Part shown: piece after piece, positions 22,546 to 34,300 of the stretch | Numbering within the stretch: position 1 is the first letter of the stretch | How the letters are laid out: each line of letters starts with the position of its first letter | From: Batillaria attramentaria | Lineage: Eukaryota; Mollusca; Gastropoda; Batillariidae | Reading direction: 5' to 3' | NCBI GenBank assembly: GCA_018292915.2 | Contig: JACVVK020000089.1 | Coordinates: forward strand, 62,001 to 126,000 | Length of the DNA stretch: 64,000 bases | Made by a program: the position numbers and the translations under genes | Notes under the pieces: generated by a model | What the model saw: only the letters and a program-made list of their open reading frames with translations | Database searches by the model: none | Told to the model about the DNA's origin: nothing

Positions 22546-22640
22546 ACTTTTTTTATTCAGGATAGAGCATTTAGGCATTACTGCCTATCTTACATGCTGT
22601 CCTGCTATTCTACGTTAAAGGGTACAAAAAAGACAACATC
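22164..22640 (-). repeat. Three copies of a retroposon 3' end with (GA)n/(GAT)n
   Basis: GAGAGA, GATGATGAT and AAACTTTTTTTATTCAGGATAGAGCATTTAGGC occur at about 22164-22280, 22385-22485 and 22485-22625. A fourth copy is at 50640-50755 in the opposite orientation. Read on the minus strand it is a 3' end (TGAATAAAAAAAGTTTCATC) running into ATC and CT repeats. Confidence 0.65.
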
Positions 22641-22961
22641 AAACAAGGGGGAAAAAAGGAGGAAAAAGAGGGAAAAAAACAAACAAAAGTATTAACTATC
22701 TACAGGAAATGAAGAAGAGAAAAGTACGCATGATAAACAAATCAAACCATACGTGGCAGAGAGAGAGAGAGAGAGAGTAATATGTTGCACAGCGTGTTTG
22801 ACAATACATATTGCACGGCTCCTGGCGGGGATTGACTACAGGCACGACAGCTTTCCCGGACAGGAAAGCCCGCGTTTCCGATTCTGGCCGTGGGGAATTT
22901 AAGGATCGAGACGCAGGAACAACAGTTTTGAAAGCTTGCACTTACTACACATTAAACATCA

Positions 22962-22962
<1 letters not shown>

Positions 22963-23009
<47 letters not shown>

Positions 23010-23121
23010 CCCTCCCTCCCTCCCCCCCCCTCTCTCTCTCTCTCTGCAGATTGTTAGTGAGGTTCAATATACATATAAACCCTTAAAGTTTCATCGCCAC
23101 CACCACAACACCACCATCATC

Positions 23122-23177
<56 letters not shown>

Positions 23178-23260
23178 CAGATTGTTAGTGAGGTTTCAGA
23201 TATATCTAAATCCTTGTGTAATAAAAGTTTGTTTCATCGCCATCACCACCATCACCCCGA
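22963..23260 (+). repeat. (CT)n tracts with duplicated 3' tail
   Basis: CT runs at about 22963-23046 and 23128-23176 are each followed by CAGATTGTTAGTGAGGTT and a sequence ending GTTTCATCGCCA(C/T)CACCA. This is the same architecture as 22164-22640 with a different tail. Confidence 0.65.
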
Positions 23261-23410
23261 TCCATCGAGCATGTAGGACGTTGGACTTTTCAGTGGGTCT
23301 TGAGTTCGAATCCGGGCTCGCAGACAGGAATTTGGACTGGCTGTTTCGTCCTTGTCCCGTCTTTCATATCACCCCTATCTGGTGGAGAAAAAGGGACGCT
23401 AAACACGACC
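23254..23410 (+). mobile_element. SINE-A copy, diverged head
   Basis: The B-box-like GAGTTCGAATCCGGG and the body (CCCGTCTTTCATATCACCCC, GTGGAGAAAAAGGGACG) are clear. It ends in a C run and (CT)n at 23439-23468. Confidence 0.7.
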
Positions 23411-23428
23411 CCCCCCCTCCTCTCCCCC

Positions 23429-23471
<43 letters not shown>

Positions 23472-24113
23472 CCTCCATAATCTCCACAAACGAATGCACG
23501 TCCGAAACAAATTACCGGCCGATCACGCTGCACGTGCCGTTCATCCCTGATGCAGAGGATCAAAGATTAAACTTCATCTAACACTCGTGCACGCTGCACC
23601 AGCAAAACTCATTATCTTCGATTTGTATTCCCTAGTGAAAAAAACAACTGACCTGCTGTCCCCCCTCCTCTGTTCCCGCTCTCATAACACATCTCACGAA
23701 ATTACTTCCATGGTGTCGGTTCGCAGAGTTCACTAAGCAGCTTCAAACAGTTTAAAGCCCCAGCTTCCGACATATTTTGGTTAATAAATCTTTCCAAGTC
23801 GTTTTGGTGGTGTCTAACGTCGTGTCATTTAAAGATCTAAGCTCCCAACAAATAACTTTCCGAAGTGTGAAAAAAAAATTTCACACAGTCGACCGTGCAG
23901 GCACAGTCAACTCTGTCACAGTTGCAGAGTGTTCAGCGTCCCTGAAACCCCAATAAAAGCCAAGGGCAGCCTGATTTCACAGCTCAGTTCGCGTTTTGAC
24001 ACTGAGCCGAGCGAGAAAGATCGTGCAGCACTCAACATCCGCTAGACACTGTAGCGATGTGTCTCGCTCACTGACCAAAAGCCAAATAATGTGACGGCAA
24101 ACTCGTGCTCTGG

Positions 24114-24117
<4 letters not shown>

Positions 24118-24161
<44 letters not shown>
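24118..24161. repeat. (CA)n microsatellite
   Basis: A pure CA run. 23500-24110 holds no recognised gene or repeat. Confidence 0.85.
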
Positions 24162-24163
<2 letters not shown>

Positions 24164-24319
24164 ACTTCTGTCATTCACTCATCACTACTACTGAGCGGTG
24201 AGCTGTCTTAACAGCTGTTCCAAAGCTGGAGACTGAGTCCCTGTGTCTGACGGGTTTTGGAAGGGTGTTCCACAAGGTGGGTCCCTGACACAGAAACGAC
24301 CCTCAGAGCACGACAAAAA

Positions 24320-24378
24320 CAAGTTAGTTAGTTAGTTAGTTAGTTAGTGTTTTAGGGCTTTACGCCGCGCACGACAAA
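24320..24378 (-). repeat. Family G retroposon tail with (TTAG)n
   Basis: (GTTA)n then GTGTTTTAGGGCTTTACGCCGCGC is the complement of the tails at 3099 and 38850. Confidence 0.5.
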
Positions 24379-24808
24379 AACAACACAAAACAGCAACAAA
24401 AACAACAACAACAAGAACAACAACATGTCGCACCATCTTCCCCCGTTGCCCTGGGTGATACTCTTTCCTTCAACAAGCACAGTAATGCGAAAATGATGGC
24501 GACCGGCTTAATGGGGTAGAAAGTGGGGGGAACTGAAAAAAAAAAAAAAACCGCAAAAGTCTGCCGCCCAGTATTTAAACCCTTCAACAATCGATGCAGC
24601 CTGGGAGGCCTGCAGAACGTTGGCTCTGGCTCAGATGCACCACTCAGATAAAGCGCCGTGCATCGCCGTGCATCCTATAATCGGCTATATTAATGACTGT
24701 TCCCACACAAACCCAAACCCAAAATCAAACCCAAATGTTGCAGATTTATGGGCAGACGCCGCTCGCAACATGATGCAGTGTATCTGGAACATATTATTTT
24801 TTTGTATT

Positions 24809-24809
<1 letters not shown>

Positions 24810-24872
<63 letters not shown>

Positions 24873-25073
24873 CCTTGTTAGTTACCTGTCTATGTAAGGT
24901 ATGTTAGCTATTCTGGTGTTGTTATAGCTTTTTGCATTGTGTGTCTTTTGGTCTTTTGTTTTTCTTTCTATTTTAGTATATTTTTTTCCTTCTTTTTTTT
25001 TTGTAGCAAGGACTGACAAGTTGGAAGACAAGCACATGTGCTTAATACTTTCATCCTTGTAAAATAAAGAGAA

Positions 25074-25137
<64 letters not shown>
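24810..25137. repeat. Two (CT)n tracts around a retroposon-like 3' end
   Basis: CT at 24810-24870 and 25078-25137. The second is preceded by CATCCTTGTAAAATAAAGAGAATTCATT, which looks like a processed 3' end. A similar GTTGATAAATAAAGTTTCCTCC then (CTC)n(TC)n occurs at 25293-25340. Confidence 0.75.
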
Positions 25138-25138
<1 letters not shown>

Positions 25139-25340
25139 GTAGTTTAGTGCATGATTTTCTGCTCTGATTTATCTTTTTAATTTTTTTTTCTATTTTAATA
25201 TTACTATTCTCTTTTTTTTCCAGTTTTAGTAGCATGCTGCATTAGCACCGGCAACTTTGCAAACTGGCGAATTTCTGTGAAAACTTTTACCGTTGATAAA
25301 TAAAGTTTCCTCCTCCTCCTCCTCTCTCTCTCTCTCTCTC

Positions 25341-26100
25341 GACGATAATGAAAATGATGACGGAGACTGAAACTGTTGTCACGCCAGATACGCAGGCATT
25401 GACGCCATTTGTATACCTGTTGGTACGACCCATAGAAGTAGACGGCCTGCTGGGGGTATGCTCATTCGCGACGGAGTCAAAACGAGACGGCTAACTGAAA
25501 TGCAAAGTAACGATATTTAAACAGTCTTACCAGAACACTTACCTTAACCCCTAACTCTAACCGCGTTTCACTGCGTTTAGTCGCTTTTTTTTATTTCTTT
25601 CAAAACGGTGCAGCCTCGTTTTGGCTATCATGCACATGCGCATGCTCCGGCGGGGAAATTACTTCGTTAGGTCGTATCATCTTTTTTTTTAAAGTTTTAT
25701 AGAAGGGATATCCTGGATCTAAAAAAAAATAATCTGAAAGCGGCTAATTTTTCCTCCCTTGATACCGGGCTTCAACGAGAGGTTCTCGCAATACCCGCTG
25801 GGTTCTCGAAATCATGTATTCCAATCTCGAGACACACTTTTTCTGTTTTTTCCCCCCCAAACCACGGCAGTCCTCCTCGGTGTCGGGAAACCTCTTTACT
25901 CGTCCAGTTCTTGCCGATGACGCACCACTGGAGAGCGCACGGATGCGAAGGATGGAGTAGTCAGAACAGTGAGGGGGAAAGCGCCCTAAACCGTTTAGCA
26001 ACAATCAGTTTTGGACACCTAATCCACTTGCGGTCAATTCGCAGATGCAGAGGCATGCTGACACGCGATCGGAGCTGGACGAAGATTCCCGAAGCACGCA
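25341..26100. other. Intergenic, nothing recognised
   Basis: Two long stretches without splice-supported frames. A minus-strand AAG^GTAAGT donor look-alike near 25545 sits in TAACCC-like low-complexity sequence and is not used as evidence for an exon. Confidence 0.35.
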
Positions 26101-26131
26101 AGAAGAAGAAGAGAGAGAGAGAGAAAAAAAA

Positions 26132-26305
26132 AAGCAAGCGGTCTAAATGAGTTAATGGAAATGGAAAACCGGTCTTAAAGGCCCGCCTTCCAATATATCA
26201 AGGCTCGCAAATTGTTTGGAGCTTCAGTCAAGCAAGCGGTCTAAATGAGTTAATGGAAATGGAAAACCGGTCTTAAAGGCCCGCCTTCCAATATATCCAG
26301 GTTCA
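26132..26305. repeat. 98-bp tandem duplication
   Basis: GCAAGCGGTCTAAATGAGTT through CCGCCTTCCAATATATC occurs at 26134 and again at 26232, almost unchanged. Confidence 0.85.
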
Positions 26306-26400
26306 CAAATTGGAGCGTTTTTACTGGTGCCTAACATCGCACCACATACACAAAATAATACAGCCTGTCACGAGTTGCCACTGAGCCAACGGAAGGATAA

Positions 26401-26812
26401 TTGGTGGTCTAGTGGTTAAGAGACTTGTCACCAATGCGAGAGGTCAGGGGTTCGAGTCCCACTCAGGGCAAAGAATTTTTCCCTTCTCGTATATGGCACC
26501 GATCATTCGGGCCGATCGTCGGGGGTTCTCTCCGGGTACTCCGGCGTCCTTCCCCTCTACTTCGGAAATGTTCAGTCCACAAAATTTGAAAAATAAATGC
26601 AATTCTAAATTCCGAAACTTAAAATAGCTGAGCTGACCCTTCGCACCACGTGGTTGTAATATGTTTATGTCCAGTGTGTGAGAGAATGTGTGTGATTCAC
26701 GTGAGCGTGCGTGCTGGGTTCAGTTCGCGGCGCTTTGAGCCGATTCATGAAACTGGGTAAAGCGCCTATACCATACTCATTATTATTATTATAATATTAT
26801 TATTATATAATG
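26401..26812 (+). mobile_element. SINE-B copy 2
   Basis: Head TGGTGGTCTAGTGGTTAAGA, B box GGGTTCGAGTCCC, then the body with TTCTCTCCGGGTACTCCGGC, GTGAGAGAATGTGTGTGATT and CGGCGCTTTGAGC, and an (ATT)n tail. It is the only plus-strand copy of this family in the window. Confidence 0.8.
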
Positions 26813-26814
26813 GC

Positions 26815-27395
26815 AAAGGGAAAGGCCAGGCGTCCTTAGGTCCTTTTAACAGCCTATCAGACGGCAGTGTATCGCGTTCAGAACTCTACTCAATCCTTAA
26901 GAATGACTATCCTGATGCTTAGTTAGGCCCACTCACAAGCACAAATGCTGCAGACAATACAGTTGTCCTCTGTGACAACCAGCAATCTTTGAACTTGGGC
27001 CTTTAAAAGGTGGACGTGTGAACAAGTGAGACGCGCACGCCCCTCCAGAAAGTGCGAATTTCTCACCCAGATCGCGCCTGTCAGAACCGACAGGGAAACT
27101 GACAGTGCGATTCCTCAAGCGTGCGCCAGGCAACAGAGGGTAGACAAGCCTGTATTGCTGGGAGCATGGAACGAGTCCATTTCAATAATCGTGCAATGCC
27201 CCTGCGCCTCCCCCAAGCAGCGGCGTGAAACCCAAAACCGCCCGCCACGCCGTCTCACTACGTCTAACCGGCATAGACAGTACAGTATTTACTGTCTATG
27301 TCTAACACACAACATTAACAGGCCAGTCACTGGTTACGAAATAGACCCCTCAACGATGAGGCGCTTTGTTTAGCCTGCCTGGTTCAGTTTACCAG
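26815..27395. other. Intergenic, nothing recognised
   Basis: A ~115-codon open frame at 27026-27373 (+) has no recognisable domain and no splice or start support. Confidence 0.35.
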
Positions 27396-27405
27396 TTCTC
27401 CGCGC

Positions 27406-27572
27406 GGGGGAGCCGCGATAGCCGAGTGGTAGAGCTTTGGATTTTCAATGTTCGGGTCGTGAGTTCGAATCCCGGCTGGGGCCAAGTATTTTGTGCTGGC
27501 CTTTTTCTCGTTGCCCCATCTTTGATATCGCCCGAACGTGGTGGAAAAGGATGTTAAACTCCCAAAACATCC
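27406..27572 (+). mobile_element. SINE-A copy, near full length
   Basis: GGGGAGCCGCGATAGCCGAG start, intact A- and B-box-like segments, complete body and CCCAAAACATCC tail. Confidence 0.8.
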
Positions 27573-28159
27573 ATTCATCTTTACCAGTCCTACCGGCCCC
27601 CTCCCACCCTCATGCAGCGCCCCCCTTTCCCGATACTATGGCGCATGTCAACTTCACAAATCCGTACGACCGCGGGAAAAAAAGAGTAACAACACTGGAA
27701 CACTCAGTCAACTAAAGACACTGTGGAGATTATACTGGGAGATGCGGTGGAGTGTACATATGGGATTTTCTGAGCGCAGAGATACCACCTTGAACTGAAT
27801 TGAAAACGAGTCTTTGGACGCTGCAGGGGCGGTAACTGTGCTTTAAAGCCCCCCTCCCCCCCCCCCAAATCTTCGCCCACTCCAACCCCTCGCTATAGTC
27901 GAATTCGAATAGTGTGAAGTAGTCCTTATTGAAGTAAGAATAAGAATGTGTTTTGTCAATAGTCACACACTAACGTAAAACGTCACTTTCTATTGCGGGT
28001 ATTTGTTTCGTTTTTGTTTGTTTTGGGGTTTTTTTCGGTTTTGGTTTTGTTTTGCCGTCCAGTTTCACTTCCTTTTCACATGATAGGAGGGAAGGGAAAC
28101 TGTGTGAGACAATTCAATAATGCCACGCAACTCGAATGTCTGCCTCACACCTCGACTGG

Positions 28160-28250
28160 TCGTGCGATTTTCAGCTCTCTCTCTCTCTCTCTCTCTCTCT
28201 TCAGTTCTTCATTTTTTTCTCGCTACTTTTTTTCTTTTTTTTTCCTCCGA
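28160..28250. repeat. (CT)n and T-rich tract
   Basis: CT repeats (28175-28200) followed by T/C-rich sequence. The rest of 27600-28380 shows no gene. Confidence 0.6.
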
Positions 28251-28724
28251 ATCCAATGCACTCCACAAAAAAGGGAAGGAAAACTGAGCATCGCACAAAA
28301 AGCAAACCTACACCAAATTACTAGAATTACTCCAATAAGGACGACTTCACACTCCCATAATTGAGGGGTGTTCTCGTTCGGGGGGGGGGGGGGGGGGGGT
28401 GTGCAAGTGGTGCGTTCACAGGCGCACGAAGCGTATGGTGTGCGCTTCACGTCCAGCGCGCTCGTTCTCATAGCCTGAGAGAGTTCTGGTCCTCTAGCTG
28501 GCGTTGGTGGGCTAGATCGTCCCCATTCCCCTAGTTTACTCATTTATGCAGCTTGGCCATGTGTAAAAATAGCACAGGGTAACTCCACTGCCGTGCGACA
28601 AATCTGTTCAAGTTGGTATTCTGCCAATCGCTGTGCGAACTCGGCTGTATATCCGCGCTGAAATGAACTTGATCTGACCCAGTATCTTCAAGTCACGGGC
28701 AAATAATCAGACAAAGCGTTCCAA

Positions 28725-28791
28725 CAGGCAGAGAGTTGTCTCCCTTCTACAGTGGGTAATACGCTGTAGAAGGGAGACAACTCTCTGCCTG
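28725..28791. repeat. Perfect 28-bp inverted repeat (hairpin, 11-nt loop)
   Basis: 28725-28752 (CAGGCAGAGAGTTGTCTCCC...) is exactly complementary to 28764-28791, with loop TGGGTAATACG. No open frame or promoter adjoins it. Confidence 0.95.
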
Positions 28792-28893
28792 TGGGCTTTC
28801 CTACAAGCCTTTGGATAAAGAACAGCTCATATGGCACACTTTCTCGTGACGAAGGAGCGTCGAGTTGCCGGAGAAATCTAAGTCAAAGATAAC

Positions 28894-29059
28894 AGTGAGA
28901 CTTAGTAGTATTACATGTAAATTAGGCTCACACGGCAGAGGCCGCGAGCTGCTTACGCGCTGCGATTAGCTAATGGTACCCGTAACGTGCCTAATTTACA
29001 TGCAAGTGGGTTACGCTGCTCAGCGAAGTTCTCCGTACGAAGCCCTACTAAGTCTCACT
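28894..29059. repeat. Second, interrupted inverted repeat
   Basis: AGTGAGACTTAGTAG (28894-28908) pairs exactly with 29045-29059. Inside it, TACATGTAAATTAGGC (to 28926) pairs with GCCTAATTTACATG (28989-29002), leaving a 42-nt bulge on the right side. Confidence 0.75.
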
Positions 29060-29437
29060 AAACATCTCGCAGCGAGCTTCTGTCTGCTTGACCTACATAC
29101 CCCGGCAAATGGACAGTAAGGGTCAGTGGCTTTACAGTCTCCGGTCCACTGCAGATGCACGCGTCATACGGCTTCTACGTAATTACCCGCACATTGTGAC
29201 TGTGCAATGAAGCTCGCAGCGAGCCGTTTACCTGTGGTAGGAAGAAGAAGAAATGAAAAGAAGAAGAAAAAAAGAAGAAAAAAAACACTCGCTAACACGT
29301 ACTCACAAAAATAAACCCCTCCGCAGAGGGACTGACTGAGGTGACGGAGACTTCAAAGTTCAAGGCGACAACTCTGTGAATTTTCCCCTCCACGTCCGAT
29401 AACTGTGCATGCTGCGCGAGTTTTGGTGGGTTTTTTT

Positions 29438-29724
29438 GTTGTTTCCATAGTAATGGAAACAACATAATAGGACGGGCTAAAATTTCCACGTTCATAGGCA
29501 AGCATCTGTGGTACAAACGCACGTCACTGCCGATCTCCCGCAGAGACGATTATGCAAGTGTAACTCTGACAATGACGTAAGAAAACTTGCGTCATCGATG
29601 CTGACGCGTATGGTGTTCCGAACGCAGTTCTCCTCCTCAGTGAGTGCCGTCTGTGCGGATGTGTGTGCGTGTGTGTGTGCGTGTGTGCGTGTGTGCGTGT
29701 GTGAATTGTGTCCGGGCCCGTTTC
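29438..29724 (-). mobile_element. Family F element, copy 3 (inverted copy of 1-268)
   Basis: It starts with the hairpin GTTGTTTCCATAGTAATGGAAACAAC region (29438-29463) and runs to a GT/GCGT-rich end (29660-29702) and AATTGTGTCCGGGCCCGTTT. It matches the complement of window bases 1-266, with the closest identity of any repeat pair here. Confidence 0.65.
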
Positions 29725-30310
29725 TTCGAAGATACTTAACCGAATGGCTTCAAATTTGGGGTATCCAAATTTATCAAAATGTTACATTAGACGATTCAAG
29801 CGTGTGATGATTGCTTAAGTGATTTGGGAGTTATCGCCCTTTTGAGACAAGTTGGTTGTCTTTCGTGTACAGGCGTAATATTTATTTAAATCACTCAATT
29901 TTTTGGCAGTAGATAGCTTGAATACGGACTCTGAATTGACTCACTACTAGAAAATGGTCGCTCTTATAGTTTTCATGTAAACCGAGCCTGAGTTGACATT
30001 GCATGTGAACCCAGTTCAGATGCCTATTTCTCCGAAAATACTAAACCGATCGATTTCAAATTTGGGGTTTCTAAATGAATCAAGATTGTTGAATAGAAGG
30101 CCCGATCCAGGTACAATTGCACACATGATTTGCGAGTTATCGCCCTTTTCAAAAAAAGTGGCTTTCTGGCGTTTAAAGGCGTAATATTTACCTAAACCAC
30201 TCCATTTTTGGGACATAGATAGCATGAATACGGACTCTCAACTGAGTGAATTTTGGATGTTGTCGCTTTTATACTTTTGGCGTAAACCGTACCTGATGAA
30301 AGTGCTGGTG
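29721..30310. repeat. Tandem dimer, ~305-bp unit
   Basis: TTCTTCGAAGATACTTAACCG at 29722 and TTCTCCGAAAATACTAAACCG at about 30028 begin two diverged units. Both contain TTTCAAATTTGGGG(T), GAGTTATCGCCCTTTT, GGCGTAATATTTA and AATACGGACTCT. The dimer directly follows family F copy 3 and may be part of the same element. Confidence 0.8.
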
Positions 30311-30719
30311 AACACACTTTAGATCTCAAAATCGCTCCTACTATACATAGATAATGAGCCTGGGGTGCCATAAAAATATACAAAAAAAATTAGAAAAATT
30401 CACTGCAGCCGTTGTCGTCAGTTGACTCGAAAATTTGTACTCGAAGCACATTTCCTTTACACAAGCCACACGCCTCACAAACATCGCAGAAAAGGCACAC
30501 GCGCACTGACGCAAAACTGTATCAGCGTCAGTTTGCCGACGTCATGTTTGATTGACGTGGGGGTGTGTCGTCACTTTTCGGAAGTTCTCTATTTGTAGAC
30601 GGGGAAAGCGGGAGTTTCATTGATGTAGTGAGCTTTGTTTTTCCCACTGACTCTCACTCAATAGCATAGTAGAGTGAGAGAACACCACATAGGTCTCAAT
30701 GGAGCACATGCACAAACGC

Positions 30720-30800
30720 GGCTCGCGCAAGTCTGCGTGCGTGCGTGCGTGCGTGCGCGCGCGCGTATGTCTGTGTGTGTCTGTGTGCGCGCGCGCGCAG
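30720..30800. repeat. GCGT/GC/GT low-complexity tract
   Basis: Alternating GCGT and GC with GTCTGT interruptions. Confidence 0.7.
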
Positions 30801-30866
30801 CAGACATAACACATAGTGAAAAAAACGTTCGCCGCGCAGACTTGTCTGTTAAACACATTGAGCCGG

Positions 30867-30872
30867 TATAAA
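30867..30872 (+). promoter_or_regulatory. Possible TATA box
   Basis: TATAAA in CCGGTATAAATTCG, followed about 45 bases on by an ATG (30913) with an open frame of about 55 codons before it runs into GA/GT repeats. There is no splice or homology support, so a gene here is doubtful. Confidence 0.2.
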
Positions 30873-31076
30873 TTCGATCTTTACACTGCGCAGCAGCAAC
30901 ACTTCAATTTTCATGGGGCTGCTTTCATTGCAAGAATTGTATCCGAGTCAAAGTTATTACGTCAAATGTATTATGCGTCATCCCAATGAGGAAAACGTCA
31001 TAGATTTCAAAGAAAACAACTTGACGTCTCTCTTCCAAAACCAAGATTGGTCTGACAAGCCCGGTCAGTTGTTTCC

Positions 31077-31177
<101 letters not shown>

Positions 31178-31792
31178 TCCCGTATACATGGCATTACAAA
31201 AGAACGACCGTGACGACAGCAGGTGATTAAATGGAAACAACATATTGGGCTGGTCAGTGGCCATCTTGTTTTTTTTGTTGTTGTTGTTGTTGTTTTTTTA
31301 ACTAATTAGGAAAAAAGAGTGTTTTAAATAAATTCCGGCCCAGTTTCAACCCAGACGTCGAAACATCAATATTTGCCATTTGAACACTTGGCCGCACTAG
31401 TTAGATTTCCTTCACCGTACAACCATGCGCTCGTTCAGACGGCCCGCGTCCAAAGCTTTCACAAAATGCACGTCAAATGCAGGTTAATGCACAGGTCTAC
31501 CGTCGTTTGATAAAACGAACTAGGCGCTATGGACTTGATAAACACTTAGCCCCCCCTTATTTTTACTCGACGGTAAAGGTGTTGGTAGGGGGAGGGGGGG
31601 AGGAGGGGAGTTTCTAGTTTCCTCCCGCCACCTCCCCCCCCCCCCCACACACACACACACATGATTACATTTCACTGGCTGCTCCTGACGAATCTGATCG
31701 ATGTGACCGGTTTAAAGTGTGGCCACATTAACGCATTTTTAGACCAGACTCATATCAAAGGTGCACCTACTTCATCTTGCTGTCACAGAAAC

Positions 31793-32167
31793 CTAATAAT
31801 ACTAATAATCGGCATGGATATAGACGCTTTCTCCCAAACACTGGACTCAAAGCGCTGCGGGCTAAACCCCCGAAAACACACACGGTCACGTGAATCATAC
31901 GCATTCTCTCAGACACTTTAACATAACTGTTGCGAAGGGCCAGCTCAGCAATTTCAGTTTCGGAAATTCAGAATTGCATTTATTTTCGAATTAACATTCC
32001 AAAGCTGAGGGGGAGGAAGCCGGGGGTACCCGGAGAGAACCCCCGACGGTCGGCCCGAATGAACGGTGCCACATACGAGGTAGAAAAATTCTTCGCCCCG
32101 AGTGGGACTCGAACCTGGCTTCTCGCACTGGTGACAAAGTCTTAACCACTAGACCACCGACAACCCC
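31793..32167 (-). mobile_element. SINE-B copy 3, diverged
   Basis: Head, B box and body recognisable on the minus strand, with an AATAAT tail at the left. The CGGCGCTTTGAGC block is changed (CCGCAGCGCTTTGAG). Confidence 0.75.
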
Positions 32168-32209
32168 AATACAACAGCGAACTATCCTTTAACAGAGAGA
32201 AGTTGTCAG

Positions 32210-32210
<1 letters not shown>

Positions 32211-32281
<71 letters not shown>
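32211..32281. repeat. (CA)n microsatellite
   Basis: A pure CA run. 32290-33025 beyond it has no recognised gene or repeat. Confidence 0.9.
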
Positions 32282-32284
<3 letters not shown>

Positions 32285-33027
32285 CACCACGAGGCAGTTT
32301 CAACAGGATGCAGAAAATAACAGTTATTATCATTATTATGCACGAGAAAGTAAGTTGAGTAACAAAATATGTGCAAAGCTAAAACATCTAAAAAAAATTT
32401 AAAATTTAAAAAGGTCAAACTTGAAATGCCTCTAATCAACTAAAAAAAAAATCGTTCACTTTTGAAGCGAGACCTAGATGCCGACTGCTTGTTTCTTTCT
32501 CTTTATCCATCAACCAATCCGCAATTACAGCGACAGACTTCTGATCCCGTGCAGGTACCTCATCTAAAAATCGGAGTACGTACTAACCACCTTTTTGAAT
32601 GTGGCGGAAAGCTTCTAATCACGATCCACAAGCATCCGTCTTCAAGAGAAATCACTCCAAGGCTATGCTAATCTACAGCCTAAATTATCCTCCCGCTGAC
32701 AGATACGAAATTTAAAGAGGTTAACATATGCCATTCCGGAAACGGCCGAGTTGCTTTTAAAAGGGCAATAAAACGCTCGAAATGTTTTTTTGAAGGTTAT
32801 CTCCCGTTAAGAACTAGGAATTGTAAAAAGGTGAACACGTGCCACTCCGGAAGGACCCCCCCGAGTTAACAAATGTGGGGCACAAATGGAAGCGAGGGTC
32901 TAAAGTGAATAGGCGGAAGTGTTTAAACAAGAAAAATGCTTCATGGAACGGGAAACTTTTTCCCCCTTACTCAGCAGCTGCCGTTTTCTGGGTGATTGTT
33001 TTTTTCTTCTTAGGATTGGCAATGTCA

Positions 33028-33163
33028 TACACGGGGAGGGGTCCCGGCTGGGGCCAAATATTTGTACTGGCTTTTTCATCGTTGCCCCGTCTTTGATATC
33101 ACCCTATGTGGTGGAAAAGGACGTTAAACCCCCAAACACCCACCCACCCTACACGGGGAGGGG
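33028..33163 (+). mobile_element. 5'-truncated SINE-A with 14-bp target-site duplication
   Basis: TACACGGGGAGGGG occurs at 33028-33041 and 33150-33163. The insert (33042-33149, 108 bp) starts within the B box (TCCCGGCTGGGGCC) and lacks the rest of the tRNA head, while its tail is complete. That is the signature of incomplete target-primed reverse transcription. Confidence 0.9.
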
Positions 33164-33169
33164 AGTAGG

Positions 33170-34060
33170 TCGGGGTTCACTTCATTAAAGTGCAAGTAAG
33201 ACTAGCTTCCCTTTGCTGTGGACTCCGCAAAACAATCTGCTCCCAAAACCTCTGGGGTGTCAATCGATGGTTCGTTCATTCGTGATCATTTTTTTGGGCT
33301 GCTTCGCGTCCTTCTTTAATACACACGCATGATACCAAAAACAGATACACGAGGAAAAAAAAAAACGTCATTAAAGTTGGCTCCTTGCCGAGATTCAAAC
33401 CAAAGATCCGATCGTGGGCGTGAGTGGACATCTGCGCAAAAAAAACCAAAAAAAACACGAAAGGTCAAGATGCAAAACGCTGGCCGGACGAAAATGAAAA
33501 CACAACCAGTGTAACTAAATTACAGCTGCCAGAATAGATACATTGTTTCAAAAAAAAAAAAAAACAGCTGATGCCAACATCCGCCTCCGTTTTCCGTGTG
33601 TTTTTGACACTGTACGCTCTTTCACGTCTCAAACGGTTAGCACCTGGGACCAGAAACTAAAAAAAGGTTGAAAGGGAATGCTAGAAGTGCTCACTTGCGT
33701 TAGACTTTTTCCCCTAACCCACTCTCCCTCCCCCTTCCCCTCCGCCCCCCCCCCCCCCACTTCTCCTCCCCGTGTCCTTGCCCCCCGCCTTCCGTTCAAC
33801 CTACAATGTGTTCGAGTTATTGTCATTTCTCAAACCACAAAAGGCTTTGATCTAGAGCTGAACAGAAACCAGCCATATCGTTTACCGGCCTAGTCAGAAA
33901 ACAATCTTGACAGGTACGCATGTTCGTCGCACAGCTGCCTACGAGTAAAACACGCAGCGCACGGACATTTGCGGACCGACCTAGCTGCGCGTAGTAATTA
34001 CCAACAAGAACCAGTCAACCAAGTGTTGCAACCCTTATCATCTCCTACAATGATATGCTA
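33170..34060. other. Intergenic, nothing recognised
   Basis: Contains poly-A and C-rich patches. 33300-33440 resembles a highly decayed SINE (GAGATTCAAACC) but is too weak to call. Confidence 0.3.
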
Positions 34061-34137
34061 GAAAAATCTTCTTTTGCTTTGTTTTGTTGTTGTTGTTGTT
34101 GTTGGGTTTTTTGGTTTTTTTTTTTTTTTTAAGATTG

Positions 34138-34300
34138 CTGGGTTGGTGTTTGGGAGTTTAACGCCCTTTTCCACCACGTATAGGCGATATAAAAGACGGG
34201 AGAACGAGAAACAGGCCAGCGCAAAATATCTGTCTTGAGCCAGGATTCGAACTCACGACCCAAGCATCGTAGGTCAAACGCTTCACCTTTCGCTTTACAA
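34138..34300 (-). mobile_element. SINE-A copy, head degraded
   Basis: Tail, body and B-box-like GAGTTCGAATCC present on the minus strand. The 5' end is replaced by a C/T-rich stretch. Confidence 0.65.

Noticed and set aside
25520..25600. Minus-strand splice donor AAG^GTAAGT as an exon end
   Set aside because: It arises in degenerate TAACCC/GGTTAG low-complexity sequence and has no open, bounded exon.
27026..27373. 115-codon open frame as a gene
   Set aside because: No recognisable domain, start context, splice sites or codon bias.
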